Source: Pseudomonadota bacterium (GTDB lineage Bacteria; Pseudomonadota; Alphaproteobacteria; Micropepsales; Micropepsaceae). Taken from it: a stretch of DNA of 6,347 bases. Within the stretch, counting starts at the first letter, position 1. Every line of letters begins with the position of its first letter. The stretch lies in NCBI GenBank assembly GCA_025360685.1, contig JANYBR010000487.1, positions 1 through 6,347 of the forward strand, read 5' to 3'. Below the pieces are notes generated by a model. That model was not told where the DNA came from and did no database searches. It worked only from the letters and a program-made list of their open reading frames with translations. A program made the position numbers and the translations under genes. This document shows, in pieces, positions 1-5,718 of this stretch.

Positions 1-253
1 GTTTTATGTCGGCTTCACCGAGTCGTTGCCCAAGAAAGTGCGCGGCGGAATCTTCGCGACCGTCTATGCAACCTCGGTGGCCGTGTTCGGCGGCACCACG
101 CAGCCCTTGATCGCCTGGCTCATCCATGTCACGGGCAATCCGATGGCGCCGTCCTGGTATCTGCTGTTCGCAACCGTCTTGAGCGTCATCGCCATGATGA
201 TGATGGTTGAATCCTCGCCCAGGCACATGGTCAAGCCGGAAGTCGCCGAATGA
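1..253 (+). CDS. MFS transporter, C-terminal fragment
   Basis: Only the last 83 or so residues are present; the reading frame is open from base 2, so the gene begins outside the window. The visible part reads FYVGFTESLPKKVRGGIFAT, then a Gly/Ala-rich segment with GGTTQPLIAWL, a short loop, a final hydrophobic helix (WYLLFATVLSVIAMMMMV) and a charged cytoplasmic tail. The sequence E-x-LP-x-x-VRGG followed by GG-x-x-xPLI is typical of the second half of major facilitator superfamily proteins, especially the metabolite:proton symporter (MHS-like) group, in which this loop joins helices 10 and 11. It would be an inner-membrane secondary transporter. The substrate cannot be told from this fragment. 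The stop codon overlaps the start of the next gene (ATGA), so the two are likely co-transcribed. Confidence 0.8.
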   Translation, partial: FYVGFTESLPKKVRGGIFATVYATSVAVFGGTTQPLIAWLIHVTGNPMAPSWYLLFATVLSVIAMMMMVESSPRHMVKPEVAE

Positions 254-657
254 CGAAAGAGAACGAAGCCGAACCGCGCAACGTCGGCACCGCACTCGGA
301 ATGGAGAAGGTCGTCGATCGCGGCGAAAGCGGCCGCGCCATCATCCACTATCGCGCGCGGATGGACATGTGCCATTCGGGCGGCATCGTGCAGGGCGGCT
401 TCGTCACCGGCTGGATCGATGCGGCCATGGCCCATGTGGTGATGGCGCAATCCGAGGACGCGGGCAATCCGCTTTCGCTTGAGATCAAGATCAGTTTCCT
501 CAGGCCCGCGACGCCCGGCCTCATCATCGCCGAAGCCTGGATCGAGCGGCGCGGAAAATCGATCGCGTTTCTGGAAGGCCTGATCCGGAACGAGAAGGGC
601 GAAGTCCTCGCCAAGGCGACCTCGACCATGAAGCTCGTCCAGAGGCGGACAGGCTGA
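250..657 (+). CDS. PaaI-like hotdog-fold thioesterase
   Basis: A 135-residue protein of the usual length for PaaI/YbgC-type hotdog thioesterases, which hydrolyse acyl-CoA thioesters in the cytoplasm as homo-oligomers. Residues 43-60 (SGGIVQGGFVTGWIDAAM) match the conserved segment in which a G-G-x-x-x-x-G-x-x-x-x-x-x-D pattern forms the start of the hot-dog helix and supplies the catalytic acidic residue, probably D57. Residues 76-90 (LSLEIKISFLRPATPG) and 119-129 (VLAKATSTMKL) match the later beta strands. The usual His of the HGG motif is not obvious; an SGG and a QGG occur instead. The ATG overlaps the stop of the MFS gene, suggesting translational coupling and a link between uptake and CoA-ester turnover, which is inference. 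It ends 7 bases from the convergent gene at 665. Confidence 0.82.
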   Translation: MTKENEAEPRNVGTALGMEKVVDRGESGRAIIHYRARMDMCHSGGIVQGGFVTGWIDAAMAHVVMAQSEDAGNPLSLEIKISFLRPATPGLIIAEAWIERRGKSIAFLEGLIRNEKGEVLAKATSTMKLVQRRTG

Positions 658-664
658 CCCGAAC

Positions 665-1000
665 CTAGGCCATGACCGGCTTGAACGTAATCTTGCCGGG
701 CTTCCTTGTTCCTCGGTGCGGACGCGAAACAATTTCGACATCGCGTCCAAAGGCCGTCAGAAAGTTCATTAGCCGCTCGACGGAGTATTCGTCGAAATGG
801 CCGCGGAACAAGCGTGAAACTTCGGGCTGACTAATGCCCAAGGTCTTTCCTGTCTGCGCCTGGCTGCATTTTCGCGCGGTCGCAAGTTGATAGATTTCGG
901 AAACAATCCTTGCCTTCAGCAGGCGCATCTCAGCATCGGGAAAACCGAGGTCCGCAAAAATATTGTCGCTCCCGACTTCGATCTCTAGGTCGGGTTTCAT
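665..1000 (-). CDS. HigA-like XRE-family regulator or antitoxin, apparently without its toxin
   Basis: A 111-residue protein. The start (NIFADLGFPDAEMRLLKARI, residues 13-32) is the characteristic N-terminal signature of the HTH_37 / HigA2-like group. It is followed by a Cro/C1-type helix-turn-helix at about 46-67 (SQAQTGKTLGISQPEVSRLFRG) and the conserved FLTAFGRDVEIV at 80-91. The ATG at 998-1000 is preceded by a good ribosome site (GGAAG, about 7 bases upstream). Members commonly act as antitoxins and autorepressors paired with a RelE/HigB-like toxin encoded directly upstream. Here the upstream side holds only about 45 bases and then a palindromic repeat, so no partner is seen. It may be an orphan antitoxin or a stand-alone regulator. 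It is convergent with the thioesterase gene, with no room for a separate terminator. Confidence 0.85.
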   Translation of the reverse strand: MKPDLEIEVGSDNIFADLGFPDAEMRLLKARIVSEIYQLATARKCSQAQTGKTLGISQPEVSRLFRGHFDEYSVERLMNFLTAFGRDVEIVSRPHRGTRKPGKITFKPVMA

Positions 1001-1044
1001 TGTCTACTTCCGCAAGAGCTCTTTTTTTGAAGCTTACCACAATT

Positions 1045-1174
1045 GTCATGGCCCGCCGGAGTGCGGGCCACCCAGTTGAGGACTCGCTCGGTAGCCACGG
1101 GTTGGACTGAGACGCAATGTCTTGGACGAAATTTTGTGATCACCTGGGTGGCCCGCACTCCGGCGGGCCATGAC
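1045..1174. repeat. Inverted pair of palindromic repeat units (REP/BIME-like), 31-bp perfect arms
   Basis: Bases 1045-1075 and 1144-1174 are exact reverse complements over 31 bp, separated by 68 bp. Each arm is also a small palindrome: TGGCCCGC at 1049-1056 pairs with GCGGGCCA at 1063-1070, and likewise 1149-1156 with 1163-1170. The design is GTCAT, palindrome, ACCCA, with the GTCAT ends facing out. No target-site duplication is obvious at the edges. It lies between the end of the permease gene and the start of the XRE gene, both read leftward, so its RNA could act as a terminator or 3'-end stabiliser for the permease transcript. It resembles repetitive extragenic palindrome pairs; a small non-autonomous transposon is an alternative. 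Confidence 0.85.
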
Positions 1175-1185
1175 GGTAGAGCACC

Positions 1186-1971
1186 TCAACCCTGCTTCTT
1201 CACCGCGCTGTCGTGCCAGCGGTGCAGCAGCGCCCATTCGAGCGCCGTCATGGCGAACAGGATCGTCACGCCCAGAACGGACAGCAACGCCAGCGCCGCG
1301 AATTCCTCCGCCGTGTCGAGGTTGCGGTTGGCGAGCGTGATGATCCAGCCAAGGCCGAGGTCGTTGCCCGATCCGGCGACGAACTCGGCCGTCACTGCGC
1401 CGATCAGCGCCAGCCCGCCGGAGATCTTCATGCCGGCCAGCAGATAGGGCAGGGCGCTGGGCAGCTGCAGCCGCCACATTACCTGCCAGCGCGACGCGCC
1501 GTAGAGCTTCATCAGGTCGATCAGGTTATGATCCGCCGAACGCAGACCCGTCACTGTGTTCGACAGTACGGTGAAGAAGGCGATGATCCAGGCCAGCACG
1601 ACGAGCACTTCGTTGACATTGTCATAGCCGACCCAGATCAGCAGCAATGGCGCGATGGCGACGACCGGCGTCACCTGCAGCACTACTGCGAAGGGATAGA
1701 GCGCGTACTCGACGATGCGGCTCTGGCTGAAGAGAATCGCCAACGCCACGCCGCCCAGGGTCGCCAGCACGAACGCGATCGCGGTGATGCGCACGGTGAA
1801 CCACAACGCGCTCATCAGGGTTGCGAAATGCCCGACGAAAGCGCGCGCGATGTCGGACGGCGCGGCGAGCACCAGCGGAGAAATGCCGAGCGCATGCACC
1901 CGCCATTCCCAAAACAGAATTGCGGCCACGCCGACCATGATCGGCACGATGTATTTGAGCGCCGCGCTCAT
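1186..1971 (-). CDS. ABC transporter permease (SsuC/TauC/NrtB type)
   Basis: A 261-residue integral membrane protein of normal length for the nitrate/sulfonate/taurine/pyrimidine-precursor importers (BPD_transp_1 domain). Hydrophobic segments lie at about 8-25, 58-82, 92-115, 119-140, 178-200 and 225-247. The cytoplasmic coupling loop (EAA loop), which docks on the ATPase, is seen at about 153-185 as LMKLYGASRWQVMWRLQLPS and onward to AGMKIS. The N-terminal part (ISPLVLAAPSDIARAF) is the usual P-S-x-I-A-x-A-F sequence of this group. The partner ATPase is encoded at 2699-3442 on the same strand, but brnTA on the opposite strand lies between them, so this gene probably needs its own promoter in 1972-2040. 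The ribosome site before the ATG is weak. The substrate is unknown because no binding protein is in view. Confidence 0.9.
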   Translation of the reverse strand: MSAALKYIVPIMVGVAAILFWEWRVHALGISPLVLAAPSDIARAFVGHFATLMSALWFTVRITAIAFVLATLGGVALAILFSQSRIVEYALYPFAVVLQVTPVVAIAPLLLIWVGYDNVNEVLVVLAWIIAFFTVLSNTVTGLRSADHNLIDLMKLYGASRWQVMWRLQLPSALPYLLAGMKISGGLALIGAVTAEFVAGSGNDLGLGWIITLANRNLDTAEEFAALALLSVLGVTILFAMTALEWALLHRWHDSAVKKQG

Positions 1972-1990
1972 GGGCTTGCTTTTCTTTTAT

Positions 1991-2030
1991 GTAGCACGTA
2001 AAAGATCGACATGGCGACTTGTCGTGCTAC
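1991..2030. promoter_or_regulatory. Inverted repeat between permease and brnT starts, candidate BrnA operator
   Basis: The half-sites GTAGCACG (1991-1998) and CGTGCTAC (2023-2030) are exact reverse complements, 24 bases apart, in the 68-base gap between two divergent genes. For brnT a possible sigma70 promoter is TCGACA at 2006-2011 and TACGTT at 2028-2033, spaced by 16 bases, with the -10 overlapping the right half-site. A mirror-image TACATA lies on the minus strand at 1988-1993 towards the permease, but I see no good -35 there. BrnA antitoxins are known to autoregulate through a ribbon-helix-helix domain, so an operator here is expected. The exact site and any effect on the permease are inference. 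Confidence 0.45.
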
Positions 2031-2039
2031 GTTTAAGGA

Positions 2040-2303
2040 ATGGAATTCGAATGGGACGAGGCAAAACGGAGGATCAACCTCGCCAAGCACGGCCTCGATT
2101 TCGAGGTCGTGGCGGGTCTGGATTGGCAATCGGCAGTCATCCGCCCCGGTCTTCGCTTCCAGTACGGCGAAGACCGCTTTCGAGCGTTCTGTATTTTGAA
2201 TGACGAACTGTTTTCGGTTGCATATACGATGCGTGCGAATGTGACGCGGATCTTGAGTTTTCGACGAGCAAACCGAAAAGAAAGGAAACTCTATGCCCGA
2301 TAA
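2040..2303 (+). CDS. brnT: BrnT-family toxin (type II TA ribonuclease)
   Basis: An 87-residue protein of standard length for BrnT (formerly DUF497). The start MEFEWDEAKRRINLAKHGLDF (residues 1-21) is the family's W-D-x-x-K-x-x-x-N-x-x-KHG-x-x-F signature. The end, RILSFRRANRKERKLY (70-85), is the conserved R-x-x-S-x-R-x-A-x-x-x-E-x-x-x-Y block. Characterised BrnT proteins are RelE-fold ribonucleases that stop growth by cleaving RNA until bound by BrnA. The gene appears intact, so the toxin is probably functional. AAGGA at 2035-2039 touches the ATG with no spacing, and the likely -10 is only a few bases upstream, so the mRNA may be leaderless or nearly so. The 3' end overlaps brnA by 11 bases. 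It is read opposite to the flanking ABC transporter genes. Confidence 0.92.
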   Translation: MEFEWDEAKRRINLAKHGLDFEVVAGLDWQSAVIRPGLRFQYGEDRFRAFCILNDELFSVAYTMRANVTRILSFRRANRKERKLYAR

Positions 2304-2616
2304 ACGCAGAAGCAGAGCACCCAAATATGGCGTGCCCGATGACGAAAATCCCGAATGGACTGCGGAGGACTTTCGACTAGCCCGTCCGGTGCGCGAGGTC
2401 ATACCCGAGCTGATCGAGGCGGCGGAGCGCCTGCGCAAGCGGCTCGGCCGGCCTAAGCTCGAGCATCCCAAAGAGCATGTCACCTTGCGGCTCGACGCCG
2501 AGGTGGTCAAATCCTTCAAGAAAGACGGCCCGGGCTGGCAGGGCCGCATCAATGAGACGCTGCTTCGCGTCGTCAAACGCCGCAAACCCGCCAACCGCAA
2601 ACGGCGAAAGAGGTGA
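2293..2616 (+). CDS. brnA: BrnA-family antitoxin
   Basis: A 107-residue protein, with toxin first and antitoxin second as usual for brnTA. Residues 16-35 (DDENPEWTAEDFRLARPVRE) are the typical N-terminal BrnA segment. LGRPKLEHPKEHVTLRLDAE (51-70) leads into a ribbon-helix-helix domain, in which the strand VTLRLD is followed by a helix and GPGWQGRINETLL (79-91). In the family this C-terminal domain binds DNA and the rest wraps and neutralises BrnT. The tail (VKRRKPANRKRRKR) is unusually basic and may add non-specific DNA contact. The ATG is preceded by AAAGGA at good spacing and overlaps the end of brnT, so the two proteins are made from one transcript. It ends 82 bases from the convergent ABC ATPase gene. 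Confidence 0.92.
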   Translation: MPDKRRSRAPKYGVPDDENPEWTAEDFRLARPVREVIPELIEAAERLRKRLGRPKLEHPKEHVTLRLDAEVVKSFKKDGPGWQGRINETLLRVVKRRKPANRKRRKR

Positions 2617-2621
2617 CCACC

Positions 2622-2639
2622 TCTCCCATGTACGGGAGA
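2622..2639 (+). terminator. Small hairpin after brnA, weak terminator candidate
   Basis: TCTCCC at 2622-2627 pairs with GGGAGA at 2634-2639 around a 6-base loop, six bases after the brnA stop. It sits in the gap between convergent brnA and the ABC ATPase gene, where a terminator would be useful. No T-run follows on either strand, so Rho-independent action is doubtful. Confidence 0.25.
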
Positions 2640-2698
2640 ATTCGATCCATCGCAGCGACGCGAAGATGGAGCGGGTGCGGCGAGATTTGCGACCCAAA

Positions 2699-3442
2699 TC
2701 ATGCCGCCATCGCTCCGCGCAGCGCGGCGGAAACCCTGCCGGCATCCTGCGTGAACTGCGGCGTCAGGCGGTAGCTCTCGTCGCGCGCCGGCGGCGGCGC
2801 CAGCGCGATGTCGGCGGCCACCTTGCCGGGACGTGGCGTCATCACCACCACGCGCGAAGACAGATAGGTGCTCTCGTAGACGCTGTGCGTGACGAAGACG
2901 ACGGTCAGCGCGTCTTCCTTCCACAGCTTGAGCAGGTCATCGTTCAGCGCCTGGCGCGTCAGCTCGTCCAGTGCCGCGAACGGTTCATCCATCAAGAGCA
3001 ATTTCGGCTCCGCCGCCATGGCGCGCGCGATGGATACGCGCATCTTCATTCCGCCGGAAAGTTCGCGCGGAAAGGCGGTCTCGAATCCGCCAAGTCCCAC
3101 GCGGCGAAGCGCGCGGGCCGCGCGGTCGTTGGCCTCGCTGCGGTTCATGTGCGCCAGATCCAGCGGCAGGCGCACATTGGCGAGCGCACTGCCCCACGGC
3201 ATCAAGGTCGGCTCCTGGAACACAAATCCCACTTGCGGTTTCTCGTGTGCAAACGTCAGCGCGCCGGAGTCCGGCGTCAGCAGTCCCGCGATGATGCGCA
3301 GCGCCGTGGACTTGCCGCAGCCGCTCGGCCCGACGAGAGCGACGAACTCACCGTCGGCGACAGCGAAATCCAGCCGCGCAATCGCCTGCGTGCCATTGTC
3401 GAAACGCTTGGAAATACCGGAGAGGGAGAGCAGAGCGGACAT
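2699..3442 (-). CDS. ABC transporter ATP-binding protein (SsuB/TauB/NrtD type)
   Basis: A 247-residue ATPase with every motif intact: Walker A GPSGCGKST (38-46), Q-loop Q76 in FVFQEPTLMPW, signature LSGGMKMR (128-135), Walker B LLLMDEP (148-154) with catalytic E153, the D-loop AALD (156-159), and switch H186 in VFVTHS. The FQEPTLMPW segment and the RPGKV near 204-208 are typical of ATPases for nitrate, sulfonate, taurine and related importers. It would power the permease encoded at 1186-1971 from the cytoplasmic face. In most relatives the two genes are adjacent; here brnTA separates them. The ribosome site before the ATG at 3440-3442 is weak. The upstream neighbour is a palindromic repeat and then the CoA-transferase gene, with no binding-protein gene in sight. 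Confidence 0.92.
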   Translation of the reverse strand: MSALLSLSGISKRFDNGTQAIARLDFAVADGEFVALVGPSGCGKSTALRIIAGLLTPDSGALTFAHEKPQVGFVFQEPTLMPWGSALANVRLPLDLAHMNRSEANDRAARALRRVGLGGFETAFPRELSGGMKMRVSIARAMAAEPKLLLMDEPFAALDELTRQALNDDLLKLWKEDALTVVFVTHSVYESTYLSSRVVVMTPRPGKVAADIALAPPPARDESYRLTPQFTQDAGRVSAALRGAMAA

Positions 3443-3528
3443 GGCTGGGACTCAGGGACAGCCGAATGTGTCACGTTGGGCGCGCAAAATGCAAAGCCTG
3501 GCGACCCCGAATTCTTCCGCGATTTCGT

Positions 3529-3624
3529 TGTCATCCCGGCCAAGCGCGCAGCGCGCAGAGCCGGGACCCATCGCGACAGTGGCTAGGTGGGTCCCGGCTC
3601 TCGCTGCGCTCGACCGGGATGACA
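3529..3624. repeat. Second inverted pair of palindromic repeat units (REP/BIME-like)
   Basis: The left arm (3529-3570) and right arm (3588-3624) are imperfect reverse complements around a 17-base loop. The first 11 bases (TGTCATCCCGG against CCGGGATGACA) and the last 15 or so (AGAGCCGGGACCCA against its complement) match exactly. The middle differs by two substitutions and about four extra bases in the left arm. Each arm can also fold alone (TCCCGG against CCGGGA). It lies between the CoA-transferase stop and the ATPase start, both read leftward, so its hairpin could end or protect the CoA-transferase transcript. The layout (GTCAT out, ACCCA in) matches the repeat at 1045-1174, although the palindrome differs. 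Confidence 0.85.
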
Positions 3625-3658
3625 GCTCAGATTTAGTTTTTGGCGAACGAAAATGGAG

Positions 3659-4999
3659 TTACCCGAACGAGACGCCGCGCGGGATCAGCCGGTTCTCATA
3701 GGCCTCGCGCTCGAGGCCGGCGCGAAACTCCGGATGGGCGAGCCCGATCAGCGCCCGGGCGCGTTCGGCGACCGATTTGCCCTTGAGGTTCACCATGCCG
3801 TACTCGGTCACCACATACATCATGTCGGAGCGCGGCGTGGTGACGATGTTGCCCTGTGTGAGATCGAGCACGACCCGGCTTTTGCGCACGCCCTTCTTCT
3901 CGTAGGTCGACGACAGGCAGATGAACGACTTGCCGCCGCGCGACGCGTAGGAGCCGCGCACGAACTGCAACTGGCCACCCGTGCCGCTGATGTGGCGGTG
4001 ACCATCGGACTCCGAGGCGGCCTGGCCCTGCAGGTCGATCTGCGTGGTGTTGTTGATCGAAACGGCGTTGTCGTTCTGCATGATGATGTTGGGCATGTTG
4101 GTGTATTCGACCGGGCAGCACAGCATGTCGCGATTGCGATCGAGCGCCGCGTACAGGCGCGCCGAGCCGAGCGCGAAGGTGAAGACGACCTTGCCGGGGT
4201 CCAATGTCTTGCCCGCGCCCGTGACGCAACCGGCCTTGTAGAGGTCGATGATGCCGTCGGTGAGCATTTCGGTGTGCACGCCCACGCCCTTGACGCCGCT
4301 TTCCTGCAACAGCGCGCAGACCGCATTCGGCATGCCGCCGATGCCGATCTGGATGCAGGCACCGTCGTCGACCTCGCCGGCGATCTGCCGCGCCACGGCA
4401 TGGTCGACGTCGCTCGGCGGCGGGTTGTGCAGTTCCGCGGCAGGCGCGTGATCGCCTTCGATGATGAAGTCGACCTCGCTCGCATGCACGCCATTGTCTT
4501 CGCCAAAGACATAGGGAAAGCCACGGGTCTCTTCGACGATCAGGATCTTGGCGCGCTCGATGATGGCGCGGTGCCAGGCATTGGTCGGACCGAAATTGAA
4601 AAAGCCGTTCTCGTCGATCGGGCAGGTCTTGAGCACGACGATGTCGATGGGATCGATGAAGCGGCGGTAATAGTCCGGCACCTCGCCCAGATTGAGCGGA
4701 ATGTAGTTGCAGCGGCCGGCGTCGTGCTGCAGCCGGTCATAGCCGCTGAAGTGCCAGTTGAAGGAATAGAAGTGCTTGCCGTCCGGATCGGCTTCGAGAA
4801 AGGCGCGCGGCTTGACGGACAGGCAGGAGCGGATCTTCACATCGGCGAGTTCGGCGGCGCGCGCCGCGAGTGCCTTGTCGAAAGTGTCCGGCTGGCTGAG
4901 CGTCACGGCGAAATCGAGCCACATGCCCGATTGCACCAGCTTGGCGGCATCGGACGGCGAAATTCGCCGCGCCGGCGCCTTGGCTACTCTCTTCGTCAT
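3659..4999 (-). CDS. Acetyl-CoA hydrolase/transferase family CoA-transferase
   Basis: A 446-residue protein, close to the usual length of class I-like CoA-transferases such as 4-hydroxybutyrate or butyryl-CoA:acetate CoA-transferase, which pass CoA between carboxylates through a glutamyl-CoA intermediate. Counting from this ATG, GIGGMPNAV lies at about 219-227, followed by GVHTEMLTDG (about 240-249) with E244, the likely catalytic glutamate of the HTE/HSE motif. SGTGGQLQFVRGS (about 338-350) and the HPEFR near the C-terminus are further family hallmarks. A TTG 12 bases upstream (5009-5011) is in frame, but the GGGGGA ribosome site lies 4 bases before the ATG at 4997-4999, so I chose that ATG. 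The acyl substrate cannot be told; a hydrolase role is possible. The 73-residue membrane protein gene lies 38 bases upstream on the same strand. Confidence 0.88.
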   Translation of the reverse strand: MTKRVAKAPARRISPSDAAKLVQSGMWLDFAVTLSQPDTFDKALAARAAELADVKIRSCLSVKPRAFLEADPDGKHFYSFNWHFSGYDRLQHDAGRCNYIPLNLGEVPDYYRRFIDPIDIVVLKTCPIDENGFFNFGPTNAWHRAIIERAKILIVEETRGFPYVFGEDNGVHASEVDFIIEGDHAPAAELHNPPPSDVDHAVARQIAGEVDDGACIQIGIGGMPNAVCALLQESGVKGVGVHTEMLTDGIIDLYKAGCVTGAGKTLDPGKVVFTFALGSARLYAALDRNRDMLCCPVEYTNMPNIIMQNDNAVSINNTTQIDLQGQAASESDGHRHISGTGGQLQFVRGSYASRGGKSFICLSSTYEKKGVRKSRVVLDLTQGNIVTTPRSDMMYVVTEYGMVNLKGKSVAERARALIGLAHPEFRAGLEREAYENRLIPRGVSFG

Positions 5000-5003
5000 A
5001 CTG

Positions 5004-5009
5004 TCCCCC
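5004..5009 (-). promoter_or_regulatory. Ribosome binding site of the CoA-transferase gene
   Basis: On the minus strand this reads GGGGGA, four bases before the ATG at 4997-4999. It overlaps the position an upstream TTG start would need, so it favours the ATG. Confidence 0.6.
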
Positions 5010-5037
5010 AACGACAGCTACGCACTGTGATCGCCGC

Positions 5038-5259
5038 CTAGTCGTGTCCCGGTTCGCGCGGGCGCTCGGCCATGTAGCGGTTGCGGCCGAACAGAATGCT
5101 CACGCCGATGGCCAGCGGAATCACCGGCCACAATTTCCACAGCTGGTCGAGCATCGCGGCGGAAATGATGTCGAAATTGGCCAGCAGTCCGATCACGCCC
5201 ACCGCGATGAGCACGGCCGCGCCGACCCATCCGTTTCGCCTGCGATATCCCCAGCTCAT
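5038..5259 (-). CDS. Small two-helix membrane protein, LiaF/DUF5668-like
   Basis: A 73-residue protein with a short basic N-terminus (MSWGYRRRNG), a first transmembrane helix at about 11-28 (WVGAAVLIAVGVIGLLAN), a linker with DQLWKLWPVI, a second helix at about 43-58 and a charged tail (RPREPGHD). The order helix, LWKLWPVIPLAIGVSILFGR resembles the LiaI/LiaF-like membrane region (DUF5668), in which a W-P-V-x-x-x-x-x-G motif opens the second helix. Proteins carrying this region often relate to envelope-stress sensing, but this one has nothing beyond the membrane part, so no function is assigned. A GTG eight codons upstream (5281-5283) is in frame; the ATG is preferred because GAGAGG lies 5 bases before it. 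It may share a transcript with the CoA-transferase 38 bases downstream. Confidence 0.7.
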   Translation of the reverse strand: MSWGYRRRNGWVGAAVLIAVGVIGLLANFDIISAAMLDQLWKLWPVIPLAIGVSILFGRNRYMAERPREPGHD

Positions 5260-5264
5260 GCCAA

Positions 5265-5270
5265 CCTCTC
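5265..5270 (-). promoter_or_regulatory. Ribosome binding site of the small membrane protein gene
   Basis: On the minus strand this reads GAGAGG, five bases before the ATG at 5257-5259. It decides that start over the in-frame GTG at 5281-5283. Confidence 0.55.
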
Positions 5271-5718
5271 GCTGCTTACGCACGGTGCGACCTTAGGCGG
5301 AATTCGCAACCGCATCCAGCCGCCACGCGCTACTGAAAATTCTGTGCCATGCCGCGCACAAGGCGCGGGCCGCAGGCGTTTTTATCGCGCGGGTCCTGGG
5401 ACAAGGCCCATCGGCCGCCGGCGTGGCGCCGGACAGCTTCCACTTCGCAGCCGTCAGCGCGCCGCTCTGGGACCGCTTCCGACATAATGCGGACATTCGT
5501 CAAACAAACGGTCTCTTTCCTCCGCGACATATGAAGTCTGCACAGTCTTGTTCGCCGTTCCTGAGCCTAAAGGCCCAACTTCCCTGACGCCCGCCGGCGA
5601 GTTCCAGAAGGGGTGTGGAAAGCGCAATCGCAATCCATTAGTGTCAACGTTGCGGGCACAAAGATCCTTAGGACAGTCATAGAGATTGCACGGTTTTGCT
5701 TCTTTAAAACGGTGACCG
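5271..5718. other. Gene-free intergenic stretch between divergent genes
   Basis: This stretch separates the leftward membrane protein gene from the rightward cyclase gene and should hold both promoters. Short open frames occur on both strands (for example 5293-5496 minus and 5349-5534 plus), but none has a recognisable family. One strong GC hairpin is present (CCGGCG at 5418-5423, loop TGG, CGCCGG at 5427-5432). I could not identify a convincing -10/-35 pair, tRNA or known RNA. GGTGA at 5711-5715 is a plausible ribosome site for the cyclase gene. Confidence 0.5.

Noticed and set aside
1213..2001. A 262-codon plus-strand frame antisense to the permease
   Set aside because: Its composition (Gln, His, Arg, Asp) is that of a shadow frame; the minus strand encodes a standard permease.
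1968..2924. A 318-codon minus-strand frame through brnTA and the end of the ATPase gene
   Set aside because: It is antisense to brnT and brnA, whose proteins are clearly recognisable, and its own translation shows no domain.
2477..3586. A 369-codon plus-strand frame across the end of brnA, the ABC ATPase gene and the second repeat
   Set aside because: It covers three unrelated features, has no family resemblance and is antisense to an intact ATPase with all its motifs.
1045..3624. CRISPR array
   Set aside because: The repeats are inverted pairs, not evenly spaced direct repeats with unique spacers, and no cas genes are present.
3653..5041. A 462-codon open frame on the plus strand, antisense to the CoA-transferase gene
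   Set aside because: It is rich in Asp, His, Arg and Ala with no recognisable domain, as expected of a frame mirrored from a high-GC gene, whereas the minus strand encodes an unmistakable enzyme.
5293..5496. A 67-codon minus-strand frame in the intergenic stretch
   Set aside because: There is no recognisable family, no clear ribosome site and no link to the neighbours; not strong enough to call a gene.
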